From Aphidius gifuensis (Eukaryota; Arthropoda; Insecta; Hymenoptera; Braconidae), in assembly GCF_014905175.1 (NCBI RefSeq), contig NC_057793.1, forward strand, positions 6,944,001 to 7,008,000: a stretch of 64,000 nt of DNA, given 5' to 3'. Position 1 is the stretch's first letter. Each line of letters begins with the position of its first letter. The notes beneath the pieces are model-generated. The model made no database searches and was not told the origin of the DNA. It saw only the letters and a program-made list of their open reading frames with translations. This document shows positions 25,704-37,703 of the stretch, one piece after another. The translations under genes and the position numbers were made by a program.

Positions 25704-26074
25704 ATGCCATCACAAGTGAGTATTTTATTTTAAAAAGCTAATTAATAAAATTGCAAATGTATTTTAGTAATTTGAATTGTTAATTTGTTTTTTTCAATCA
25801 GGTTTATGAATTTAATGTTGAAATGACATGTGGAGGATGTTCTGGTGCTGTTGAAAGAGTACTAGGAAAAAAAGATGGTAATTATTAATTATTTAAATAT
25901 TATTTATGATAATTATTTGATTTATTTTCTTTTATTTTTCAAGGAGTGGAAGATATCAAAATTGATCTACCAGCTAAAAAAGTATTTGTAACATCAACAC
26001 TACCATCATCAGAAATATTGGAGTGTATTAAAAAGACTGGCAAAACAACAACATTCATTGGAACAACATGTTAA
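25704..26074 (+). CDS. Atox1: Copper chaperone Atox1 (ATX1-like)
   Basis: A cytosolic copper(I) chaperone that passes copper to P-type ATPases of the secretory pathway. Three exons, 25704-25715, 25802-25877 and 25944-26074, join in frame to 72 residues, the usual length for the family. The protein begins MPSQVYEFNVEM and carries the metal site MTCGGC at residues 12-17, with Cys14 and Cys17 as ligands. One heavy-metal-associated domain fills the protein. Residues KKTGK near the C-terminus are the conserved lysines next to the copper site. It is convergent with Keap1, whose 3' end is about 630 bases away. The tiny four-codon first exon is supported by GTGAGT and CAG signals. Identity is confident. 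Confidence 0.93.
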
Positions 26075-26499
26075 AAATAACAACAACAAATACTATTATT
26101 ATTTTAAACAATCGGACAAAATCGAAAAAAATGTTTTGAAAAATAATTACATCACTTTTTATATATTAACAATAAAAATAAAAAATTTTATCTGATGAAT
26201 TAATAAGAGTTTTAATTATTTATAAACATATCCAATAATTCAATAAACAATTTAACAATAAAAATATTTTAATTCGATATAAATAAATTTATTAATTTTA
26301 CAAATTAAAAAATATTTGAAAAAAAAAATTGATTACCAAAATATTTACAATTTATTTATACAAAAAAAAAAAAAAAACGGTATAATTAAAAATTTATTTA
26401 CAATTAAATAATAATTTATAAATCTAATGGACGCAACGAGAAACAATTATATTTTAAAATAAACAAAAGAGCCAGCTCGTTCGATGATTAATTAAATTG

Positions 26500-26604
26500 T
26501 TAATTGTATTTTTGTTGATTTAATTTTTCTTCTAATGTCTTTGTTAAAAATTTAATAATATTAATACCAGTTGGTAGCACCACCCTGATAAAATTATCTG
26601 TCAT
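26500..26604 (-). CDS. 34-aa ORF behind Keap1, or an alternative Keap1 last exon
   Basis: A minus-strand ATG frame 97 bases downstream of the Keap1 stop encodes 34 mixed residues (MTDNFIRVVLPTGINI, later KTLEEKL). An in-frame TAA sits directly before the ATG. The bases ATGACAG also form a CAG acceptor whose exon would start at 26597 in phase 1. A possible Keap1 donor (CGTG/GTGAAA, near 26713) also leaves phase 1, so the segment could be an alternative Keap1 C-terminus instead of a separate peptide. I recognise no known small protein. Confidence 0.4.
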   Translation of the reverse strand: MTDNFIRVVLPTGINIIKFLTKTLEEKLNQQKYN

Positions 26605-26701
26605 TTAAATAAATATTTGTCTCTAAAATATAATAACTAAAATGTAGTTAAAATGTTTTTTCATATGGAAATAAAAAAAATTGGAATTATTTGAGTATAT
26701 A

Positions 26702-28991
26702 TCACGTATTTTCACCACGTTCAGTGGTAATATTATGATCCCAATGATCACAATGATTTGGACAATGATGATAAGAAACAGCACTAGCATGTCCTGATCT
26801 TCCAGATGTCATTGGTACACCTTGTTCCCATTTATCAACAACTGGATCATATATTTCTACTATACTAATAAAAGTTGTTCCATCATATCCTCCTTAAAAT
26901 TGAATTAAACATTTAACAACAATATAATATTATAAATAATTAAATAAATAAATAAACAAACCCATTGCATATAATTTTCCATCTAAAACTGTAACACTAA
27001 GTGCACTTCTTGATACTGAAATTGATGCAACTTTTTCCCATTTATCATGTTCAGTATCATAACGTTCAACAGTATCTAATTGTCCATAACCATCATAACC
27101 ACCAACAACATAAATATATTGTCCAAGACTAGCAACACCAGCTCCTGATCTTGATATTTCCATTGGTGATACAATTGACCATTCATTATTTTCTGGATGA
27201 TAACATTCAACTGAATTTAAACGAGTATAACCATCAAAACCACCAATAGCATATAATAATCTGTACAAAAAATATTTTGTTGTTGTTGTTTTCAACTTTA
27301 TTATAATAAATAATAGATAATAATTTTATTTACCTATTTACAACAGCAACACCAACACCAACTCTTCTTAAATGCATTGGTTTAATATAATTCCAAGTAT
27401 CTTGATCAGGATCATAACATTCAACACTATCATGATGTTCTGTACCTTTACAACCACCAACAGCATATAATAAACTATCCATAACAACAACACCAACACG
27501 ATTTCTTGGTGTTAATAATGGTCTACATGTTCTCCATTGATCTGTTACTGGATCATATCTATCAACCCAATCACTATCATATCTGTATGATGATAAATTA
27601 TTATCAATTAATTAATGATAATATAATTTATTTATTTATTTATTTAATATAAATTTACCTTGAATCATATGGTGTTAATCTTGAATCTGGTGAATTATTT
27701 CTTCCTCCAACAACATAAAACATACCTTTTAAAAATGCACCACCAAGACCAGATCTTGGTACAACTAATTTTGAATGTTGTATCCATAATTTATCATCAA
27801 CATTATAACTTTCAAGTATATCCAATGAATGTTTTAAAAAACCACCAGCAATAAATATAACTCTTGGTGTATTTGGTGTTCTTTCTTTGACAATTGGTTT
27901 TTTATGTAATGTTAAATCTTTAAATATTTGTGCTAAATATTCTCTACATGCTGGTACTTTTTTTAATACATCACAATTTTTCATTTGTTCACGTAAAAAT
28001 TTTGGTGTTAAATATTGACAACGTACAGCATGTAACATATGTTCCATTTTAGAACCTCTTGCTTCTTCATTATATTTAACCCATTTTAATACAGCATTAT
28101 ATACTTCACGTTCTTCTTGTACATTAAGCTCATCTTTTCTAACTAATGATACAACTTGTATTGCTGATAATTGTAAAAATTCTTCTTCTTGACATATTTG
28201 ACTAAAATGTTGTACAATAAATTGATTTGCTTTTCTATGAAGATTATTACAGCCATGTTGTTCAGCAAAATTTGCAATTCCAATTGCATTTGTTGGATCT
28301 AATTGACGTTCAAGAAATACACAACATGCATCAATAACATTATTTACCTGATAAATAAAAACAAACAAAATATTTATCAATTAATTTATTTTCGAAATGT
28401 ATATTGTTATTTTAGAAATTCACCTGAAACATTGTTGCTGCTGGAAGTAGTGAACATACTGTAACTTCAGTAACACGAATTTGTCCAGTATACATAAAAT
28501 ACATGAGTTTAGCCATTGCTGTTGGACATACACCTTGTAATTTAACTCTAGTCATTTCACTTTCTTTTAATCCTCCAGTAAACATTGCCTTAAAAAATTA
28601 AAAAAACAACATAAACAACAACATTAACAACAACTATATTAATACTTGATATTTATTTATTATTTACCTTAAAGTATGGACTTGCTGCTGCTAAAATAAC
28701 TTTATGTGCATGAAATAATTCAGAGCCAACTTCTAGAATGACATCAGTCAACATATGATGACTACGCATTATAAACATCATGTTCATAGCATCTTTCATA
28801 TAATTTGCAATACAAAATGACATATCACCAAGATCACCATCTTTGTCATTGTTCAAGACACTTTCCCAATTATCTTCCATTGAATTATCTCTTGGTGTTT
28901 TTGATGATGATGATGTTGATGATTTTTTAGTATAAAATTTTCTATTTGTTGTTTCATTATTATTTGGCATGTAATCCTCCTCACCATCCAT
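26702..28991 (-). CDS. Keap1: Keap1, BTB-Kelch adaptor of the Nrf2/CncC pathway
   Basis: Substrate adaptor of the Cul3 ubiquitin ligase that holds the Nrf2/CncC transcription factor low until electrophiles modify it. Six exons: 28668-28991, 28424-28588, 27659-28347, 27334-27582, 26962-27260 and 26702-26892. They join in frame to 638 residues (human KEAP1 has 624). Order: acidic, Ser-rich N-terminus; BTB domain about residues 70-180; BACK domain with LDPTNAIGIANFAEQHGC; six Kelch repeats from about residue 320, including VGGRNNSPDS, YAIGGFDG and VVGGYDG. The sensor cysteines matching human C273 (AVRC) and C288 (KNC) are present, by my count at the same residue numbers. A BTB cysteine (TVC, residue 153) is offset by two from human C151. 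The TTACAG just upstream of the ATG suggests a 5'UTR intron. Confidence 0.95.
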
Positions 28992-31870
28992 TAATTTTAT
29001 TTAGTTATTTATCAACACACAATCACTTATTTTAACTGTAATTATATAATTATTATATAATCATTGTTTTTATTATTATATTTTTTTTTGTTTATTAAAT
29101 GAAATTATAACCTCAATTTTTTAACAAGTTATTTATGTTTTTTTTTTGCAATGTTTTGCAATTTTTTTTCTTAAAGTCTAATTAAAATTGGTTAAAATGA
29201 TTTTAAAAAAAAAAATGTTAATAAATTTTTGGCTCATTAATTGGTTGAATATGTAATCATTAAAATGTCATTAATATATTTTGATATAAATTTGTTATTT
29301 TTATTTTTTCAAACAGTAATGCTGACAAGCAGTTTTTTTTTTTTGTCTCTTATGTCAAAGTAGATCAAATTTTATTATCAATTTTTTTATTTGTGATATT
29401 AAAAATACACTAATGATAGTCTGGTTTAAAATATTTTTATCAATATTCATAACAACTAAATGATTTTAAATGTTAAACTCACCAAGATAGTTTTTTTATT
29501 TTTCTTTTTGTTAATTAAAAATTGATAATAATTTAAATAAAAACGAAATTGAAGATAAATATTTTTTTATTTATTTATTTTATATTTTTTCATAACTGTT
29601 TATGGTAATTTTTTTTGTGTTATTTGAATATTATTATATTTAATATTATATTCACAATGACAATTATTTTATCATCAATCGAAATAAAAAAAAAAAATTA
29701 TTATCGTGACGTAAAATAAATACTTTTGTATCGTATTTATTTCCACCGAAATAACTGATAATTGTTTATGATATTCAACACTCTTAATCACAATTTAAAA
29801 AATTTTTTTAACAATTATAATAAACATTCACTTAATCATCATATAATTATAAATATTTAAAAACAAAAATCAAACATTTTTCTTATAACACTTTCACTAT
29901 AAATTCTTTTTCAATTTAAAAATTTCCAACTCAAAAAAAAACAGCCAATCAAATTTAAATAACCAGTATTAAAATTTTCTCAATGATAAATGACTAATTT
30001 CAAATAAAAAAAAAATTACAACTCGTGATTAATAATGACTTGCGCAATTAAAAAAAAAAAAAACAATAAACAATTTTAATTATTATTATAAATGTATTTT
30101 TCTTTATTATTTTAGAATTTTTTCGATTTTTAAAAATTGATTATTAATTTGACTCGAATAGTTTATTTAACAATTATTTTTACATATTTATATATGTATT
30201 TTAAAACATTTTTTTTATTTATTAATTGTTTGTTTATATTGTTAATATTAATTGAACAAGTTGTGAATGTTAACTGAGTACCTGTGAAGCTAATCTACCT
30301 GTTAGCAACAAAACAGTTTTCATATTCAACGAGTCATCCTTATACAGCACTTTCACTTAAATAAATAATAATAATAAATAATTTATAATCTTTATTGTGT
30401 GGATTTTTTTGTTGTTATTTATTGTCTCTTTTACTTCCTAGTTTTTTTTTTTTAAATATTTATGTTAATACTATTTTTCCGGGTTTGATAAAAAAAAATT
30501 TATCTGATAATTTTTTAGTTTTTTTTTTTTTTCTTCTAAATCATTGTTCTTTTTTTTTTTAATCAACTTGACAATTTATTTTAAAATTTTTTCGAGGATA
30601 TTGTTTGTAATAGATTCTTTATCTTTATTTATTTTATTTATTTATCTTTTTATTATTTTTTTTTTTTTTTCATACAATTGGCTTATGTAGGTATGTCTGG
30701 AAAAAAATGTATTTAATTTTTTTTTATACGACAAGATGACTTTGCAATTTTAATATGAAGATTAAAGTTCAAAATTATAAAAAAAAAATTATATATCACT
30801 ATGAAGAATTATTACGAATATTTGAAATATATTTTTTTTTAAATGTTGGGATTTTTTTTTTTGTGTAAATTAACAGGGAAATCATTGCTGTATTGGAAAA
30901 TTAAATATTGTTTTTTTTTTCTTTTTTGTAATTTAGGTGATAAAGAATGCTGATAAGAATTTACTTGGTGTAAAAATGAATAAATATATTAGAAAATGAT
31001 AATAAAAATAGAAAATAAAATTATCAAAGTTAATTTACGAGTCTATATTTGTGTAACCTTGACCATTGTCATTGTATTTTAAATATCATTTATTTTTTAA
31101 ACATTGACCTTGACTTTGTGTGACACCTGATTTGATGAATTTTCAAATTTTATTTACAATTAATAACTTTTTTTAGTAAAAAAATATTATCTGTTTAATA
31201 TTTATATATTTCTTTTCGTTCTTTTATTTTTCATTGAATTAAAAAAATTATTGAGATAATTATCTGGGTCATGGTAAAAAAAAATGTTGAATTTAATTTA
31301 CGAACTGATATGAAAATTTGTAATCACGAATTATTCATTGTATAATTTAATAAATAATCCATTCAATTAAATTTTAAAAGAAAAAAAAATTAACTTCAAG
31401 TTGGTAAATAAATTTTAAAAAATTGCAAACATTAATATTATGATTTTTTAATAAATAAATAAATAAATAAAATAATTATGAGTAAAAATTTAATTTTTTT
31501 GATTGAAAATTTGAAGAAAGGTGTTTTTAAAAATCATAAAAAAATACCTTGAATTTTTTTTAGAGGCTGATCAGATCCAGCACGTTGATGATACTGTTAT
31601 GTTCTTTTATATTTTATTTTTTTATTTTTGTTAATATATATCAACGATGCTCGTTACGATTTTAGTTGATTTTTTTTTATCGTCGATTTTTAAACGACTC
31701 AAGGTTAACACTATCAAATTAGACCAGGCCCATTAAAATATACAGATAGTCCAAACTACTATATATAAATATCGGTCAACTAATTAACTAATAAAAAAAA
31801 AATATAAATAAAAATATTTATCAACAGCAATAACAATCAAAATTATTATTTTTTCAAGCTTTAACGATTT
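28992..31870. other. Keap1 5' flank with possible noncoding first exon
   Basis: Mostly A/T-rich sequence. An AATTACAG acceptor about 45 bases upstream of the Keap1 ATG, and ACAG/GTAGAT plus CACAG/GTACTC donors on the minus strand near 30280-30310 in a less A/T-rich patch, suggest an untranslated first exon at roughly 30290-30370. No other gene seen. Confidence 0.35.
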
Positions 31871-32041
31871 TCATTTGATTTTTGACAAAAATTTAATGAT
31901 AGGAACATTTAATGATGACCAAACATCCTGGCCAACATTTTGAGGAGTTACTGGAGGACAATTTATAACTGGTAATGCTGTATTTCCTGATAGTACTGGA
32001 CCAAGTCCATTGCTTCTACCAGCAACTGCAATCAAAACCAC
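31871..32041 (-). pseudogene. Orphan PAICS (AIR carboxylase domain) exon fragment
   Basis: A TTTGGTCTAG acceptor on the minus strand is followed by 56 codons that match the C-terminal AIR carboxylase domain of the bifunctional purine enzyme PAICS: VAGRSNGLGPVLSGNTA, then VINCPPVTP and QDVWSSLNVP. The family text is then lost: the expected GLGC-type continuation is replaced by IIKFLSKIK and a stop, with no donor at that point. No flanking PAICS exons are visible on either side. It is most simply a duplicated or relict exon. The functional gene would have to be elsewhere. A truncated expressed product cannot be excluded. Confidence 0.75.
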
Positions 32042-32272
32042 CTAGACCAAACAAACAAAATTTTAAAATAATTTTAATCATTAATTATATTTTCAAATGA
32101 TAAAACCAATTGACTTGTATCATATAAATTGACTTGTCAATTATTTTTTAAATTTTTGTCAACATAGAAAATTCAATTTTAGAAAATGAATTTGTTTTGG
32201 AAAATTCACGGATGTGCACATGTTCATTTAAAAAAATAAATGTAAATAAAGGAAAGGGTTAACTTGGGAGGT

Positions 32273-32291
32273 GGGTGGGTGGGTGGGAGGG
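32273..32291 (+). promoter_or_regulatory. G-quadruplex motif in the AdSS promoter
   Basis: GGGTGGGTGGGTGGGAGGG: five G-triplets with one-base loops, a textbook quadruplex sequence and very rare in DNA this A/T-rich. It lies about 58 bases upstream of the predicted AdSS start site. Confidence 0.75.
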
Positions 32292-32346
32292 AGAGATATA
32301 CAACTGCCGCGTGATGGCACTGACAACACGAATCACGATATTGCCT

Positions 32347-32612
32347 TCAGTCTCAACCAGTATTTATTTTCGTGGGTGTGCAACGAAGAGTTATAAAAAA
32401 AAAATAAAACCAAGTTTTTTTTTTATTTTTTTTTTTCAAAACTCTGTGTAAGTACATTAACAATTAATTAAAAAAATATATATTTTATGATTATATATTT
32501 TTAATAAATAAAATAATCATGATAAAAAAATTAAATCATTCAAGTTCACATGATAAATTGATCTGTCAAACGTCAAAGTAATTTCATCATCATTATAATA
32601 TTATTATTTACA
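32347..32612 (+). promoter_or_regulatory. AdSS initiator, untranslated first exon and 5'UTR intron
   Basis: TTCAGTCT matches the arthropod initiator, placing +1 near 32349. The leader would leave at CTCTGT/GTAAGT (donor at 32448) and rejoin after TTATTTACAG (32612), 12 bases before the AdSS ATG. The splice signals are strong; the start site is inferred. Confidence 0.45.
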
Positions 32613-32624
32613 GTGCAAGCCACA

Positions 32625-34759
32625 ATGTCTGGTAAGATTCAGCAGTTAAATGGTGATGACACATTATCATCACCAAGAAAAAAGACAAAAATATGTCAAA
32701 TTCCAGTTGTAACATCAAAAGCAACTGTTGTCCTTGGTGCCCAATGGGGTGATGAAGGTAAAGGCAAAGCTGTTGATATGTTGGCTGCTAAAGCTGATGT
32801 TGTCTGTCGTTGTCAGGTAAAACCTTGATCATTAATTTATCAAAAAAAAATAAAAAATAAAAAAACAATTATAACATATTAATAAATATCATCAACTCGA
32901 CTATGTTACAATTTTTTTTTTCGTATTTTAAAAATTAATAAATACACAATTATTATGCAACATCTAAAAAAAAAAAAACTGTCCTTGAGTTGAATTTTGA
33001 AAGAATAATTATTTTTAGAATATTTTTTGTATATTATAACACATACAACAATATAAACAATACTCAAATTTAATATGTATATTATTATTTAAAAATAATA
33101 ATAATATTTAATAATGACATTATCACGTGACAATAAATCATAATAATTTATTATTTAAATAAATCACAATATCAAATAAAAGTAGGTTGAATAAAAAAAT
33201 ATATTTAAGATGATTATTAAATCAATAAATTTATTGTCATGTTAATTTATGTATTTTTTTATTTTTTTATTTTCATTTCAGGGAGGTAATAATGCTGGGC
33301 ATACAGTTGTCATTGATGGTACCAAGTATTTTTTTCATTTACTACCAAGTGGAATAATAAGTTCACGTTGTATTGCTGTTTTGGGTAATTAAATAATTTT
33401 ATTTATATTATTAAATCAATATTGTTAATAATAATAATGATGATGATTGTTAATAGGCAATGGTGTTGTTATACATTTGCCTGGTTTATTTGATGAGCTT
33501 GAAACAAATGAAGAAAAAGGCTTAAAAGATTGGCATGATCGTTTAATAATATCTGATCGTGCACATATTGTATTTGATTTTCATCAACAAGTTGATGGAA
33601 TGCAAGAATTAGAAAAAGGTAGTCAATCACTTGGTACAACTAAAAAAGGTATTGGTCCAACTTATTCAAGTAAAGCAACAAGAAATGGTCTAAGAATATG
33701 TGATTTACTTGGTGATTATGATGAATTTTCGAAAAAATTTAATATACTTGTTGAACAATATCAAAGAATGTTTCCACTATTACATGTTGATGTTGATGCT
33801 GAATTGGAACGTTACAAAGAGTAATTAATTAATATTAAATTTATCATTAATTTTTCAAGTATTAATAATAATAATATAATTGTGTTTATTTATTGAATAG
33901 ATTTGCTGAACGAATAAGGCCATATGTTACTGAGACAGTAACATTTTTACATAAAGCATTAAAAGAAGGAAAAAAAGTACTTGTTGAAGGTGCAAATGCT
34001 GCAATGTTGGATATTGATTTTGGTACTTATCCATTTGTAACAAGTTCAAATTGTAGTATTGGTGGTGTATTTACTGGACTTGGTGTTGCACCAAAAAGTA
34101 TTGGTGAAGTTATTGGTGTTGTTAAAGCTTATACAACACGTGTTGGTGATGGTCCATTTCCAACTGAATTAAATGATGATATTGGTGAATTATTACAAAC
34201 TCGTGGATATGAATTTGGTGTTACAACTAAAAGAAAAAGACGTTGTGGTTGGCTTGATCTTGCTTTACTTAAATTTACAAATAAAGTCAATGGGTAATTA
34301 ATATTTAACAATTAAATAAATTATTTTATTTTATGTATTTATTTAATTTTTTTTTCATATATTTAGATACACATCAATATTTTTGACAAAACTTGATATA
34401 CTGGATACATTGGCAGAGATAAAAATATGCATTGGCTATCGATTAAATGGAAAAGAAATTGAACATTTTCCAAGTCATGCATCTGATCTTGCTAAAGTTG
34501 AACCAATTTACAATACAATTGAAGGCTGGATGGAAAAAACTGAAGGAGTACGATCATTTGATAAACTCCCTCTTAATGCACGTAAATACGTTAAAATGAT
34601 TGAAGAACATTTAGAAACACCAGGTAAATAAATAATTTAAAAATTTTTTCTATAAAATTATATATTTTATTAATTATATTTCATGTTTTTTTTTTTTCAT
34701 TATGTCCAGTCAAGTGGATTGGAGTTGGTGCTGGACGTGAAAGTGTTATCGCAATTTAA
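32625..34759 (+). CDS. AdSS: Adenylosuccinate synthetase
   Basis: Joins IMP and aspartate using GTP to make adenylosuccinate, the first committed step to AMP. Six exons: 32625-32816, 33282-33384, 33457-33820, 33901-34293, 34367-34623 and 34710-34759. They join in frame to 452 residues, normal for the family. GDEGKGK (residues 42-48) is the GTP loop, followed by GGNNAGHTV, the IMP-region string GTTKKGIGP, FGTYPFVTSSN, GVTTKRKRRCGWLDL, TKLDIL, and WIGVGAGRES at the end. The first ATG in the frame is used; upstream there is only a noncoding leader. Its 3' end faces the homeobox gene 250 bases away. It is head to head with the PAICS fragment. Confidence 0.97.
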
Positions 34760-35012
34760 TTATAGTATTAAATCATCAGCGCACAAAAAAATATATAATA
34801 TAAATTGTATATAATTATTACAAAATGATGCGCACAAATTTCACATTTAAAAAAAAATATTAATATATATATAAATGTTACAATAAAATTTTAATTTATT
34901 AATTTAAATGCTTATATTATAATTTACAATGATTTTTGTTTTAATTTTTTTTTTTTTTTGTTGTTTTTAAAAATATATATTTCAGTCTATATTTAAATTT
35001 AAATATTTATTT

Positions 35013-35561
35013 TTAATTAAAATTATTATCAACTATTTTATTATCACGCCTGTCTCTTGCTCTTCTATTTTGAAACCAAATTTTAACACGACTTTGTGGT
35101 AATTTCAATTGATTTGATAATTGTTGTACATCTTTTCTCATCAAATAAGCTTTATTATTATATTGTTTTTCTAATATTTGTAATTGTAAATTTGTAAATG
35201 GTATACGTGGATGTTTTGCTGGTTTCCTCTTAATATTTTTAACTGTCATAGTGTTTCTTGGTAACTTTGGTGGTTTGTATCTTGTACACTGAAGCCAATG
35301 AAGATTTTCAATTTTATTAAAATCATTAACAACAACTTTTTGATAATCCACATTAACATTATCACTTGTACCAGCTTTATCATCAATAATATAATTATTA
35401 CAATGCTTTTTTTCGTCATTATTAATTTGTGTACTATTATTATGATAAATAATATAATTATTAATATTTTTAGTATTATTTTTAGATGTTAAATCATCAC
35501 TGAGAATTTTAGCAATACTAAAATCACTTGTAACACGATTTTGTCTGTGTGATCCTGACAT
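35013..35561 (-). CDS. NK-like homeodomain repressor, possibly Msxlx/CG15696 type
   Basis: A single-exon gene of 182 residues. The homeodomain covers about residues 115-174, with KIWFQNRRAR (Gln50, Asn51) in helix 3 and a short eight-residue tail after it. FSIAKIL at residues 14-20 is a perfect Engrailed-homology-1 motif, which in this class recruits the Groucho corepressor, so repression is expected. Between them lies an Asn-rich linker and TRYKPPKLPR just before the homeodomain. That string and the RIPFT start of helix 1 resemble the Drosophila CG15696/Msxlx group of ANTP-class NK-like genes. The subfamily call is from memory and moderate. It is tail to tail with AdSS. Confidence 0.85.
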   Translation of the reverse strand: MSGSHRQNRVTSDFSIAKILSDDLTSKNNTKNINNYIIYHNNSTQINNDEKKHCNNYIIDDKAGTSDNVNVDYQKVVVNDFNKIENLHWLQCTRYKPPKLPRNTMTVKNIKRKPAKHPRIPFTNLQLQILEKQYNNKAYLMRKDVQQLSNQLKLPQSRVKIWFQNRRARDRRDNKIVDNNFN

Positions 35562-37031
35562 ATTGCCAAGTTAAACTAAAAAATTTAAACAGTATCATTT
35601 TGCTTTTATACAAAAAGGGGCCTGTATTTTTTTTCCCCTTTAAAAATCCCTTGGTTTATTTTTTTTTGTATGCCTTTATTTACAAAATAGACTGTATCAA
35701 TATCGGTCTATGTTGAATTGCACATTAAACGCCTTGTTGCACATCACCCTGATGACTATCGCGTTACATATTTATTTGCCACAAGTAAACCCCAACATGA
35801 TGTTATTATCTTTTTATTATTGTTTTTTTTATATTTTTATTTTTATTTTTTTCATAGATGATGCATGCTCTTATACCAGTGTATTATATCTTAAATCTTT
35901 AATACCCTAATAACAACAATGTAATTGATACTACTGGCGGTTTATTTTTTTATTTTTTTATATTTTTATTTTTTGATCTCGAGGGCAATGTTATAATATG
36001 TAGGGCCAGATGTACCAAATTCAACGAGGCTTGAGTAATTTAAAAGCCACAGGGGGCTAATCCTGTAATACAACTTGTGTCTTATTTTTACCTTTTTATA
36101 TTATTTTTATTTTTATTATTAAATATTGTTATAATATGGGATAATAATTATTATATTATATTATGTAAAATAAAATTTTTAATTTGTTATTTTTATTATT
36201 ACAATAATTGGTAGATTTTTTTTATTTTAATTTGTTTTTTAATATTTTAATTAATTTAAAAAGTTTGAAAATTTATTTTTATTGATCATTATTTATATAA
36301 GAAAAATTAATTAATGTTTTAATTAAAGAAAAGAGACTCATATCTATAATAATCATTCGAAATAAATATAGACACGATCGAGTTTCACTATTAATTTATT
36401 TGAATTTTTGTTCGACATCAACATCAACAGCTATGGAGAATGATGATTTATTTCTATAATTTTTTGTTACGATTAAAGCACATAGATTGCTCGGTGTTTT
36501 TTTTTCTGATGGATGTTTAGAGCATAGAGAAAAATGTTCTTGATTCGGAGAAATTTTTCGGAACATTTATTCATCTGAGTCTTTTTCGGAGAAACGGCGG
36601 GAAAATATTATCCTTGTCAGCGATTTCGGAGAAATTCGAAGTTACTGTGAAAAAACTCGGAGGAATATTTTCTCCAGGGATATATCAAAATTAATTTGAA
36701 AAAAAAAACCTTGCCAAATGAGGACATTTCATATGAGAAGGATATTATTAGGTCTAATCAGGTAATTCGTTCCCAAATTAGTACATGTCATGTGGTAAAA
36801 CTTTATCACAATCACTTTGAATAATACGAATCTCTTTCAAATATGATATATCCACATCGACTCAATATTTCGTCTTATTCTTCTTTTTCTTCTTCTTTGT
36901 ACCAATAATACCTTTTTTGTTTTTATTCTAACGGTGGATTAAAATAAAGAATGAACTGCAATTATAATATGACCGCTTGTGATAAATTTAATAAATACTA
37001 ATTTATCAACCTTTTCAGTTGGCTGACGAGG
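35562..37031. other. Intergenic region with repeated TTCGGAGAAA-like boxes
   Basis: No gene is seen. At about 36544, 36585, 36624 and 36657 a box of the type TTCGGAGAAA recurs at roughly 40-, 40- and 33-base spacing in a patch with more G+C than its surroundings. A 66-codon frame at 35710-35910 is low-complexity at its end and has no support. Confidence 0.4.
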
Positions 37032-37136
37032 ATTCTCGATGTGGTCGGGCGAAAAAATTGTCATACAAACCTCGTACAAACCATATAACTAACAGTGGGT
37101 TGTAAGAGAATTTTTTCGCCCGCTGACGTCGAGAAT
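37032..37136. ncRNA. Pre-miRNA-like hairpin (or palindromic mobile element)
   Basis: Bases 37032-37068 pair with 37100-37136. I count 33 of 37 positions paired, including two G-T pairs, with isolated mismatches at 37043, 37045, 37060 and 37063, and a loop of about 31 nt. The core CGGGCGAAAAAATT is fully paired. Stem length, scattered single mismatches and loop size are those of an animal pre-miRNA. A foldback transposon remnant would look similar. Either strand could be the transcribed one. I do not recognise a known miRNA seed. Confidence 0.5.
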
Positions 37137-37703
37137 TGATTAAGAAAATTATGACGCAATTCTCAACTGCCGTTATCACTTTCAAAAACCCCAAATTCAA
37201 ATCATCAAAAAATGTATGATTAAAAATAATATATTCTAAACAATTAAAAATTTATGAATATAATTTTTTGATTTGTTTGATGGACAACTGTCAATAATTC
37301 ATTAAAATTGATTAAATAAATAAATACATTTTTATATAACATTTAATAATTTTTTTTTATTCATGAAAGCTTTATGTCAACAAAATAAATGCTAAAATTT
37401 ATTTATTTATTTTTTTGTACAAATAAGAAAAATGAATTTAATAAATATGCTTTTAATTATTAATGAATAAAACTATATATTTACAAAAATATTTTCAGTA
37501 TAAAAAAAAAAAGATAATAATTTAAAACTACAATTATAAAAACTAATTTATACAACTAACATGATTTAATTATTCATTAAAACAAGTAATAAATTTTAAA
37601 TTAAAATTACCAATTGATTGTTTTTTTTTTTAACAATATATTGTTACAAAAACTGTGTAATATGAGATAATATTTTATTATCGCATTTTATATTATATTT
37701 TTT

